NCBI RefSeq assembly: GCF_018619475.1
Contig: NZ_JAHFZG010000004.1
Coordinates: 62,001-126,000, forward strand
Direction: 5' to 3'
From: Rhodomicrobium sp. Az07
GTDB taxonomy: Bacteria > Pseudomonadota > Alphaproteobacteria > Rhizobiales > Rhodomicrobiaceae
Length of the DNA stretch: 64,000 bases
Shown here piece after piece: positions 56,703-64,000 of the stretch (within the stretch, counting starts at the first letter, position 1; the number at the start of each line of letters is the position of its first letter). The notes beneath the pieces were generated by a model. That model was given only the letters and a program-made list of their open reading frames with translations, was not told where the DNA came from and did not search any database. A program made the translations under genes and the position numbers.

Positions 56703-56737
56703 GGTCACAGCAGCCCTTGTCGCGAGTTGCTGTGACC
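56703..56737. repeat. 10-bp perfect inverted repeat after the RidA gene
   Basis: GGTCACAGCA and TGCTGTGACC flank a 15-base loop between the RidA stop and the Cys-rich protein gene. There is no T-run on the minus strand, so it is either a factor-dependent terminator hairpin or an operator for the downstream exported-protein genes. Confidence 0.55.
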
Positions 56738-56744
56738 CCGGGTT

Positions 56745-57131
56745 TTAGTCCTTCACCGCGACGACTTCGATCTCGACATGCGCGCCGCCGGGAAGCGCGG
56801 TGATGCCGATGGTCGTGCGCGACGGATAGGGCGCGGTGAAATGCGTCTCATAGACGGCGTTCATGGTCGCGAAGGTGGTCATGTCGGTAAGGTACACTGT
56901 CGACTTCACCACATTGTCGAGGGTCAGGCCCGCCTCTTTCAGGACGGCGGCGATGCCCTTCAGGATCTGGTCCGTCTCCGGACCCACGCCGCCCTCGACG
57001 AGGGTGTTCGTCGCCGCGTCGGTGCCAAGCTGACCCGACAGGAAAAGCGTGTTGCCTGCCCAGACGGCACGGGAATATGGCCCGAGCGCCTTTCCAAGGC
57101 CCGGTGCATCGATAATGGCGCGACGTGTCAT
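56745..57131 (-). CDS. RidA family enamine/imine deaminase
   Basis: A 128-residue protein. GPYSRAVWAGNTLFLSGQ and the catalytic Arg in YPSRTTIGI, with GGAHVEIEVVAV, are the RidA (YjgF/YER057c) signature. Trimeric members hydrolyse reactive enamines from PLP enzymes. ATG 57131 with GGAGG five bases upstream is the start. It lies downstream of the NAD-glutamate dehydrogenase gene, 85 bases away, in the same direction. Confidence 0.93.
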   Translation of the reverse strand: MTRRAIIDAPGLGKALGPYSRAVWAGNTLFLSGQLGTDAATNTLVEGGVGPETDQILKGIAAVLKEAGLTLDNVVKSTVYLTDMTTFATMNAVYETHFTAPYPSRTTIGITALPGGAHVEIEVVAVKD

Positions 57132-57216
57132 TGCATCCTCCGAAATCGCCTGTTCGGCCAAGGGATACACGACCGCGCTCCGGCGTGGAAGCGGGTTCGC
57201 GCCCTTCGTTTGGGCG

Positions 57217-60200
57217 TTACGGCGCGGACAGGTCGCGGAACTGCGCGACGGCCACGGTGAGCTTCGCGAGCGTCAGCCCGCGCCCCGAAAGGACCTCGGC
57301 GAGCCCTTCCGCTATGCGGCTCACCGCCCCTTCGTTTCGGGCGCGCCATGTCGCAAAGTCCGCTCGGCGCGGCGATTGCGCGAGGATGGCGCGCGCGAGC
57401 CGCCGCTGGGCCGAAGCGATCCCCGCGAGGCTTGCATCCACGGCGAGACGGTTGAAATGGTCCCCGCCCGCGAGCGCCTCGGCCGCCGCCGCGATGTCGT
57501 CCAGATGGAAGGCGTCGCGGATGGCGAACACGACGCGCGCGGCGTCTTCGACCGGCGCTTCCATGTCGCCGGCCACGCGCACGATGTCGAGCGCCTGCGC
57601 CAGCGGTTCGAGCGCCGCGACGCGGCTTGCGAAGTCCGGCGAGAGGCCAATCCCGCAAAGCCGCTCCTCAGCCTCGCCAAGCCGCGCGACCGCCTTTTCC
57701 GGCAACAGCGCAGCCATGTCGGCGGAGAGGGCTGCGATGCCCTGCGCGTAAGGCGCGATGCCCTTTTCCAGCCCGTCCCTGAAGCGGTGATGGCGGAGGA
57801 AAAAGCCGCTCTGCCGCCGGAGAAGGTCGCGCACGAAGCGATATAGCCGAAGCTGCTCCGCGCTGTCGATCCGGCCGTCGAGCGCATCGAGCCCGCCATG
57901 GATCGCCGACAGATCGTAGATCGCGCACACCGCCGCGAAGGCGCAAGCGACGGCGTCGGGCGGCTGGCCGGTCTCGTCCATCAGCCGCACAACGAAGGTT
58001 GGACCGCCGCGATTGACGATGTCGTTCGCGAGGCTCGTCGCGATGATGGCGCGGCGCAGCGGATGCGCGTCGATTTCGGCGGCGAAACGCTCGCGCATGG
58101 CGGGCGGGAAATACGCCGGAAGCTCGCGGGCAAGCCACGGGTCGTCCAGCACGGTCGTCTTCACGAGGTCGTCTTCGAGCACGATCTTCGCGTATGCAAG
58201 GAGCACGGCGAGTTCGGGGCGCGTCAGCGGCTTTTCCTGCGCCGCGCGCTCGGCAAGCTGGGTGTCGGTCGGCAGCGCTTCCACGGCGCGGTTGAGGCGG
58301 CCGTCCTTCACAAGGCGCTGGATGAGGCGCTGCTGAAAGCCGAGTTCGGCAAGGCCGTCGCTCTCGGCGACACTGAGCGCGAGCGTTTGCAGGTAATTGT
58401 TGGCGAGCACGGCGGCGGCGACATCGTCCGTCATCGCGGCGAGGATCTCGTTTCGCTCGGGCGTGTCGATTGTGCCATCCGCCACCGCGCGGCCGAGCGC
58501 GATCTTGATATTCACCTCGACGTCGGACGTGTTCACGCCCGCCGAATTGTCGATGGCGTCGGTGTTGATGCGCCCGCCCGCAAGCGCGAATTCGATGCGG
58601 CCCTTCTGCGTGACGCCGAGATTCGCGCCCTCGCCGATCACCTTCGCGCGAAGCTCGTTCGCCGCCGCGCGGATCGCGTCGTTCGCCTTGTCGCCCGCCT
58701 GCGCATCCGTTTCGTTGCTCGCGCGCACGTAGGTACCGATGCCGCCGAACCACAGCAGATCCACATCCGCGCGCAGAATCGCGGCCATAACATCCTGCGG
58801 CGTTGCCTGCGCGCCGACGCCGAGCAGCGTCCGCGCCGCCTCCGAAAGGGCGATGGACTTCTCCTTGCGGCTGTAGACGCCGCCGCCTGCCGAAATCTTC
58901 GCCCGGTCGTAATCCTGCCAGCTCGAACGCGGGCGCTCGAACAGGCGCTTCCGCTCCTCGAAGCTCGTCTCCGGGTCCGGCTCGGGGTCGATGAAGATGT
59001 CGCGGTGATCGAAGGCCGCCACGAGCCGGATCTGCCGCGAGAGCAGCATGCCGTTGCCGAAGACATCGCCCGACATGTCGCCCACGCCCGCCACCGTGAA
59101 CGGCCTCGTCTGGATGTCGACGTTCATCTCGCGGAAATGGCGCTTCACCGCTTCCCACGCGCCCCGCGCCGTGATGCCCATCTTCTTGTGATCGTAGCCC
59201 GCCGAGCCGCCGCTCGCGAACGCATCGCCGAGCCAGAAGCCGCGTTTGGTGGCGATCTCGTTCGCGAAGTCGGAGAAGGTGGCGGTGCCCTTGTCGGCGG
59301 CCACGACGAGATACGGGTCGTCGCCGTCGCGGCGCACCGTGTCGGCGGGAGGCACGATTTCGCCCTTCACCAGATTGTCGGTGAGCGACAGAAGGCTCGA
59401 CACGAACCCCTCATAAGCTGCCACGCCCTCATCATAGGTCGCGTCGCGGGTCACGCCACCCGGCGCTTTCGGCACGAAGCCGCCTTTCGCTCCTTGCGGC
59501 ACGATGACGGCGTTCTTCACCTGCTGCGCCTTGGCGAGGCCGAGAATCTCGGTGCGAAAGTCTTGCGGGCGGTTCGACCAGCGGAGCCCGCCGCGCGCGA
59601 TGAGTCCGCCGCGCAGATGCACGCCCTCGAAGCGCGGCGACGAAACGAAAATCTCGGCATGGGGCTTTGGCGCGGGCAGCCATTCGATGTCGCGGCTTCG
59701 AAGCTTGAACGCGATGGCCTCGGGCGCGCGGCCGTCTGCCCCCTTCTGATAGAAATTCGTGCGAAGCGTTGCGCCGATAAGCGAGGCGAGTTGCCTCAGG
59801 ATGCGGTCGTCTTCCATCGACGGGATGGCGTCGAGCGCGGCAACGATGCGCGCCGAAATCTCGGCCCGCGCGGCCTCTCGCTCCACGTCGCCGCGCTTCG
59901 CCGGGTCGAACATCGCCTCGAACAGACGGAACAGGTCGGCGGCGATAGCGCCATGCTTGGCGAGCGTTTCGGCGATGTAAGCGGCGCTGTAGGTCGCCCC
60001 CGTCTGTCGGTAATAGGCCGCATAGGCGCGGATGAGCGCCGCCTGCCGCCAGTCGAGCCCCGCCGCGAGGATGGCGCCGTTGAAGCGGTCGTTCGGCACG
60101 GCGTCGGCCCACACGGCAAGAAAGCCGTCCTCCAGCGCCTCGCGCCGCTCGCAGAACGTCGCCGTATCGCCCTCGCGCAGGCGAAGGTCGATGTCGTGCA

Positions 60201-62010
60201 GATAGAACCGCCGCGCCCCGCCGTTGGCCTTCGGCGTGAGCAGATAGGTGCGCTCGGAAATCACGTCGAAGCCGAGATTTTCGAGGATCGGCACGCGCCG
60301 CGACAGCGTCAGCGGCTCGTCGAGCTGTTGCAGCGTCGCGCGCACGGCGCCGGGCTCCGCGTCGTCCGCGCGATAGAGGTCGATGCCCGTCTTGTGCTCG
60401 TCCGTCAGCTTTTCGAAGCGCTCGATGTCCTTGAGCGCGCGCTCGGCGTCGTTTCGCTCCTGATAGCCCGCCGGAAACGCATCGCGATATTTCTCGATCA
60501 GCGCCTGACCGTCGCCGCCGCGTTCGGCGAGCACCCGCGCGTAAAACCGATCCGCCCAGGTGGTGATGATGTCCTCGACCCGCGCTTCCAGATCGCGTTC
60601 GTCGGGATCGAGAAGGTCGCCGCCTGCTTTCCAGATCTCGACCTGAAGCCGAACCATCGCGCTCTCGGGATAATATGGCGTCGTCTGCTCGAACCGCCCG
60701 TCGAAGGCCTCCGCGAGCATGGCCTCGATCCGCTCGCGGACGCTTGTATTATGCTTCTCGCGCGGCACATAGACGAGCACCGTGACGAAGCGCCGGAACT
60801 CGTCGCGGCGCACCAGCACGCGCGGGCGCGGCGCAAGCTCGGTCTTCAGGATTTCCTCGGATATGGTGGAAAGCCGCTCCGGCGAAATCTGGAACAGCTC
60901 TTCGCGGGGGAAAGTCTCAAGGACGTTCATGAGCGCTCGGCCGGAATGGCTCTCGGCCGGGTGGCGCGAGCGCTGAAGCACCTTGCGCACCGTTCGGCGG
61001 AGGATCGGAATGTTGTGGACCGAAAGATTGTAGGCGCTGGCGGTGAAAAGCCCCGCGAAGACGATCTGGCCCGTCACGCGGCGCTCGGCGTCGTGCAGCT
61101 TGACGGCGATGGCGTCCATATGCGCGCGGCGATGCACCGTGGATTTCGCGTTCGCCTTGATGACGACCACAGGCGGCGCGTTGAGGTAATAGGCGCGGCT
61201 TTCGGGCGTCAGCACGCGGCTTGGCTCGACGCGGAGCACGATCCGCTCGGGATTGCGCAGGAGGCCAAGGCTTCGTTCCTTTTGCGGAATCAATTCGCCG
61301 GCGAGGGCATCGTAGGCGAACTCGCGGACGCCCAGAAAGGTGAAATTGTCCTCGGCGATCCAGCGCAGAAAATCGATGCCCTCGGCGTTGGTTTGCGGGG
61401 ACGCGGGCGGCGGGTTCCGCTCGATATCGGCGATCGCGGCATGAAGGCGGTCGGTCATCGGGTGGAAATCGCCCACCACCAGCGCGGTTTCCGCGATCAC
61501 GCGACGCAGTGCCAGGTCGATGGTTTCGAACGAAGGCGCGATGCCGGGCCTCGCGATCTCAAGATGAATGACGCTTTCGCGGGCGTGACCGTTCGGCTCC
61601 GGCGCGGCGGGCGCGAGCCCGGTCAGTACGCCATTGCCGTCGCGTTCCACCTCGAAGATCGGATGCGCCACGATGAAGGGAACAAGGCCAAGCTCGCGCA
61701 ACTCGCCCAGCACCGAATCGAGGAGAAACGGCATGTCGTCGTTCGCGATGTCGACGACGATACGCTCGCCTTCATGCGACGAGGCGGCGCGGACCGAAAT
61801 CTCCGGCGCGCGCGACTGGCGGCGGCACAGGTTCGCGAAAGCTTCCGTCGCGAGGGCCGAAAAGTCGGCGGCTCGATCTGACGCAAGATCCGAGCACCCG
61901 GACTCGGCCAAGAGGTGCGCGGCGAAGCGGGCGGCCGGATCGTCGAACGCGAGCGAACGCGGCCGTGCAGGGAGAGATTCTGCGCCCCTCCGGTCTGCCT
62001 GTTGTGCCAT
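57217..62010 (-). CDS. NAD-specific glutamate dehydrogenase, large type
   Basis: The 1,597-residue enzyme converts glutamate to 2-oxoglutarate with NAD. The N-terminal 700 residues are the ACT-like and helical regulatory part (DDMPFLLDSVLGELRELGL, then FRRFVTVLVYVPREKHNT). The catalytic core has GGLIARGGLRWSNRPQDFR and the lysine region VIVPQGAKGGFVPK; the NAD-binding part has GVGDMSGDVFGNGMLLS and IIGxGANL-like VIGEGANLGVT. A long C-terminal helical domain follows. ATG 62010 has GGAG six bases upstream; ATG 62022 is the alternative. Length fits the family. Confidence 0.95.
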   Translation of the reverse strand: MAQQADRRGAESLPARPRSLAFDDPAARFAAHLLAESGCSDLASDRAADFSALATEAFANLCRRQSRAPEISVRAASSHEGERIVVDIANDDMPFLLDSVLGELRELGLVPFIVAHPIFEVERDGNGVLTGLAPAAPEPNGHARESVIHLEIARPGIAPSFETIDLALRRVIAETALVVGDFHPMTDRLHAAIADIERNPPPASPQTNAEGIDFLRWIAEDNFTFLGVREFAYDALAGELIPQKERSLGLLRNPERIVLRVEPSRVLTPESRAYYLNAPPVVVIKANAKSTVHRRAHMDAIAVKLHDAERRVTGQIVFAGLFTASAYNLSVHNIPILRRTVRKVLQRSRHPAESHSGRALMNVLETFPREELFQISPERLSTISEEILKTELAPRPRVLVRRDEFRRFVTVLVYVPREKHNTSVRERIEAMLAEAFDGRFEQTTPYYPESAMVRLQVEIWKAGGDLLDPDERDLEARVEDIITTWADRFYARVLAERGGDGQALIEKYRDAFPAGYQERNDAERALKDIERFEKLTDEHKTGIDLYRADDAEPGAVRATLQQLDEPLTLSRRVPILENLGFDVISERTYLLTPKANGGARRFYLHDIDLRLREGDTATFCERREALEDGFLAVWADAVPNDRFNGAILAAGLDWRQAALIRAYAAYYRQTGATYSAAYIAETLAKHGAIAADLFRLFEAMFDPAKRGDVEREAARAEISARIVAALDAIPSMEDDRILRQLASLIGATLRTNFYQKGADGRAPEAIAFKLRSRDIEWLPAPKPHAEIFVSSPRFEGVHLRGGLIARGGLRWSNRPQDFRTEILGLAKAQQVKNAVIVPQGAKGGFVPKAPGGVTRDATYDEGVAAYEGFVSSLLSLTDNLVKGEIVPPADTVRRDGDDPYLVVAADKGTATFSDFANEIATKRGFWLGDAFASGGSAGYDHKKMGITARGAWEAVKRHFREMNVDIQTRPFTVAGVGDMSGDVFGNGMLLSRQIRLVAAFDHRDIFIDPEPDPETSFEERKRLFERPRSSWQDYDRAKISAGGGVYSRKEKSIALSEAARTLLGVGAQATPQDVMAAILRADVDLLWFGGIGTYVRASNETDAQAGDKANDAIRAAANELRAKVIGEGANLGVTQKGRIEFALAGGRINTDAIDNSAGVNTSDVEVNIKIALGRAVADGTIDTPERNEILAAMTDDVAAAVLANNYLQTLALSVAESDGLAELGFQQRLIQRLVKDGRLNRAVEALPTDTQLAERAAQEKPLTRPELAVLLAYAKIVLEDDLVKTTVLDDPWLARELPAYFPPAMRERFAAEIDAHPLRRAIIATSLANDIVNRGGPTFVVRLMDETGQPPDAVACAFAAVCAIYDLSAIHGGLDALDGRIDSAEQLRLYRFVRDLLRRQSGFFLRHHRFRDGLEKGIAPYAQGIAALSADMAALLPEKAVARLGEAEERLCGIGLSPDFASRVAALEPLAQALDIVRVAGDMEAPVEDAARVVFAIRDAFHLDDIAAAAEALAGGDHFNRLAVDASLAGIASAQRRLARAILAQSPRRADFATWRARNEGAVSRIAEGLAEVLSGRGLTLAKLTVAVAQFRDLSAP

Positions 62011-62485
62011 CGAAGTCTCCATGGACGAAATCAGACCGCGCGGGGCTTGCAGCAAGCCGACTACAGTTTGATTTTTCGCAAATTTGTTGACGGCGGTGCG
62101 ATTGCCTGTGCCGCGTTATCTACATCGGCGGCGGCACGGCTCTTTCCAATGGTTGAGCGAGGCCCGCGTTCCCGAAAGCGCAGGCGCGGCAAAAAAGGCG
62201 GCGGCGGCGCTGCGAAGCCCGGCCAGCGCCGTCGGCGGCTCTCCTTGCCGGTCTCATCCAGCATTTATTATGTGAGGTCCGTCTCGTACTTGTTGCAGGT
62301 GGGCGCCATCAGGGCGGCGTTTTCTTGACGCCGACGAGCTGATTCCCCAATCCATCGGGAAGAAAACGGTTTGAACGCGTGCAATTGCCCTCGCCTCGTA
62401 TGAAACGAGGACGGCATGAACTATCAATCTCTGAGAGGCTGCGGCCATTGCCTGATAGGCGTCGCTCCAGAACAAGGTAACAACG
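62011..62485. other. 475-base divergent region, possible small basic ORF
   Basis: Between the glutamate dehydrogenase and TsaC genes I see no confirmed gene. A plus-strand frame at 62149-62328 encodes 59 residues with RSRKRRRGKKGGGGAAKPGQ, which recalls the basic N-terminus of a membrane protein, perhaps a truncated penicillin-binding protein, but it stops soon after. A six-pair hairpin CCTCGT ... ACGAGG lies at 62394-62410. Promoters for both flanking genes should be here. Confidence 0.4.
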
Positions 62486-63448
62486 ATGATCGAGAACGCC
62501 GACGGAACGGCGATCGAGAAGGCGGCGCGCATCCTTCGCTCGGGCGGCCTCGTGGCATTCCCGACGGAGACGGTTTACGGCCTCGGGGCGGACGCGACGA
62601 ACGGCGTGGCGGTCGCGCGCATCTTCGAGGCGAAGGGGCGCCCGCGCTTCAATCCGCTGATCGTGCATGTCCCGGACGCAGCCGCCGCGCGGCGTTTCGC
62701 GGTGTTCGACGCCGAAGCCGAAGCGCTGGCCGCGCGCTTCTGGCCGGGACCGTTGACGCTGGTGCTGCCGATGAGGCGCGACGCGGATCAGCCGTTGAGC
62801 GATCTCGTGACGGCGGGGCTCGATACGGTGGCGATCCGCGTGCCGCGCCACGCGGTCGCGCGCGCGCTCCTCGAAGCGGCGGGCGTCCCTGTCGCTGCGC
62901 CGAGCGCGAACATCTCCGGGCGCATCAGCCCGACGCGCGCGGCGCACGTCGCCGAAGACCTCGGCGGACGCGTGGACATGATCCTCGACGGCGGCGCGGC
63001 GGAAGCTGGGCTCGAATCGACCATCGTCGCGCTGAAGCCGCGCCCGACGCTGCTGCGGCCCGGCGCCGTCGCGCGGGAGCATGTGGAGGCCGCGCTCGGC
63101 GTGGCGCTCGCGGATCGTGCCGAGGGAGACGGCGTCACCGCGCCGGGGCAGCTTGCGAGCCATTACGCGCCGAATGCGAGCGTGCGGCTCAATGCGCGAG
63201 AGGCGAGGCCCGGTGAAACCCTGCTGGGGTTCGGCCCCGCCGCGCCGGAGGGCGCACCCAATCTCAGCCGCGCGGGCGATCTGCGCGAGGCCGCCGCGAA
63301 CCTCTTCGCCTGCCTGCGCGCGCTCGACGCCGAGAACCCCGCCCGCATCGCCATCATGCCGATCCCCGAAACCGGGCTTGGCGAGGCCATCAACGACCGT
63401 CTCCGCCGCGCAGCCGCCCCCAAACCCGCGCCCGCGCCGGAGAGCTGA
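62486..63448 (+). CDS. L-threonylcarbamoyladenylate synthase (TsaC/Sua5)
   Basis: A 320-residue Sua5-type enzyme, longer than TsaC because of a C-terminal Sua5 domain. LVAFPTETVYGLGADAT and the KGRPRFNPLIVHV segment bind ATP and threonine; VAAPSANISGRISPT and STIVALKPRPTLLRPG follow. It makes threonylcarbamoyl-AMP for the t6A37 tRNA modification. AAGG lies seven bases before the ATG. The linker around residues 215-235 leads to the Sua5 domain. Confidence 0.93.
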   Translation: MIENADGTAIEKAARILRSGGLVAFPTETVYGLGADATNGVAVARIFEAKGRPRFNPLIVHVPDAAAARRFAVFDAEAEALAARFWPGPLTLVLPMRRDADQPLSDLVTAGLDTVAIRVPRHAVARALLEAAGVPVAAPSANISGRISPTRAAHVAEDLGGRVDMILDGGAAEAGLESTIVALKPRPTLLRPGAVAREHVEAALGVALADRAEGDGVTAPGQLASHYAPNASVRLNAREARPGETLLGFGPAAPEGAPNLSRAGDLREAAANLFACLRALDAENPARIAIMPIPETGLGEAINDRLRRAAAPKPAPAPES

Positions 63449-63611
63449 AAGCCTCTGGACAGTTCCGCCCGTCGCGCACTCCGCAGCGAACCCGGCTCCG
63501 CAGATGTGATGCCTTTTTTGCGCGGTCCACAAATCAAAGAGCCGCGCCGGTTGCTGCGCGCGGATGACCGGTCTATTTTCCGGGGCAAATGAAGGGCGGG
63601 GAGAACGTACG

Positions 63612-64000
63612 ATGCCTGATACGTTGCTTTATCTGGAAGATTTCCATGTTGGCAGGCAATTCTCTGCGGGGCCGATACGCGTGTCCGAGGAAGCGATCGT
63701 CGCGTTTGCCAAGGAATTCGATCCGCAACCCTTCCACACGGACCCGGAAGCGGCGAAGCATACCATTTTCAAGGGGCTCGCCGCGAGCGGGTGGCATACG
63801 ATCGGCCTCACCATGCGCCTGCTGGTCGAGAACGGCCCCGCGATGGCGGGCGGCTGGGTCGGCTTCGGCGCGGAGGTCTCATGGACGAGGCCGGTGCGCC
63901 CGGGCGACGAACTATCCGTCGTCGTCGAGGTGATCGACGTGACGCCATCGGCCTCGAAGCCGAACCGGGGGATCATCACGTTTCGCATGGAGACGACAAA
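63612..64000 (+). CDS. MaoC-type dehydratase, 3' end cut by window edge
   Basis: 129 codons are visible, from MPDTLLYLEDFHVGRQFSAG. EEAIVAFAKEFDPQPFHTDP carries the catalytic Asp/His pair of the hot-dog hydratase-2 motif, and SGWHTIGLTMRLLV and VSWTRPVRPGDELSV follow. Such proteins hydrate or dehydrate acyl-CoA-like substrates; the substrate is unknown. GGGGAG lies before the ATG. The protein probably ends within about 20 residues of the window edge. Confidence 0.88.
   Translation, partial: MPDTLLYLEDFHVGRQFSAGPIRVSEEAIVAFAKEFDPQPFHTDPEAAKHTIFKGLAASGWHTIGLTMRLLVENGPAMAGGWVGFGAEVSWTRPVRPGDELSVVVEVIDVTPSASKPNRGIITFRMETT

Noticed and set aside
57898-61881. A 1,327-codon open frame on the plus strand across the glutamate dehydrogenase gene
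   Set aside because: It is the antisense shadow of a well-supported gene in GC-rich DNA; its translation is Arg/His/Ala-rich with no domain.
62149-62328. A 59-codon basic frame before the TsaC gene
   Set aside because: It resembles the basic head of a membrane protein but ends abruptly; without homology evidence it was kept only as a note in the region entry.

Overview
The window reads as a gene-dense, GC-rich chromosomal segment of an alphaproteobacterium, most like Hyphomicrobiales (Rhizobiales). The markers are the cell-cycle regulator DivK, an iscR-led SUF operon, a trp-moaC-moeA operon, a PpiD-TpiA-SecG-PyrG-KdsA block and a very large NAD-dependent glutamate dehydrogenase. A stalked or budding genus such as Rhodomicrobium would fit, but the sequence alone does not prove it. 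There are no rRNA or tRNA genes, CRISPR arrays or intact mobile elements. Most genes are housekeeping.

Layout. 1-9 kb: a cut MFS transporter, a Nudix hydrolase and YggS, then leuS-lptE, holA, bioA and a Uma2 nuclease-like gene. 9-17 kb: topA-rnr, rpmG (L33), a 0.5-kb non-coding gap, divK on the opposite strand and an alpha/beta hydrolase. 17-24.5 kb: the Fe-S assembly operon iscR, cysteine desulfurase, sufB, two small membrane-protein genes, sufC, sufD, sufS, sufT. An IscR type-1-like box lies over its promoter. 24.5-31 kb: a TPR lipoprotein, rpsU, purE-purK, polyprenyl diphosphate synthase, and a DUF2007/methyltransferase/S49 protease group. 31.3-31.65 kb: decayed fragments of two transposons.

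32-45 kb: a DUF882 protein, a nucleotide-sugar epimerase, an NDUFS4-like respiratory subunit, then the long minus-strand run ppiD-trpE-sixA-trpG-trpD-trpC-moaC-moeA. Divergent from it are tpiA, a secreted protein of unknown function, secG, pyrG and kdsA. 47.7-52 kb: rsmB, htpX and a DegP-type protease. 52-57 kb: trxA, an L,D-transpeptidase, a cytochrome c'-like protein, two small exported proteins and a RidA protein. 57-64 kb: NAD-glutamate dehydrogenase, a TsaC/Sua5 protein and a cut MaoC-type dehydratase.

The genes serve Fe-S cluster assembly, tryptophan, molybdopterin, purine and pyrimidine synthesis, envelope quality control (PpiD, HtpX, DegP, LptE, SecG, L,D-transpeptidase, KdsA) and translation. 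I found no defence island, prophage or secondary-metabolite cluster. The items most worth a second look are the membrane-protein pair inside the suf operon, the IscR box, a dispersed intergenic repeat, a structured gap beside divK, sixA inside the trp operon, and the transposon remnants at an apparent synteny break.
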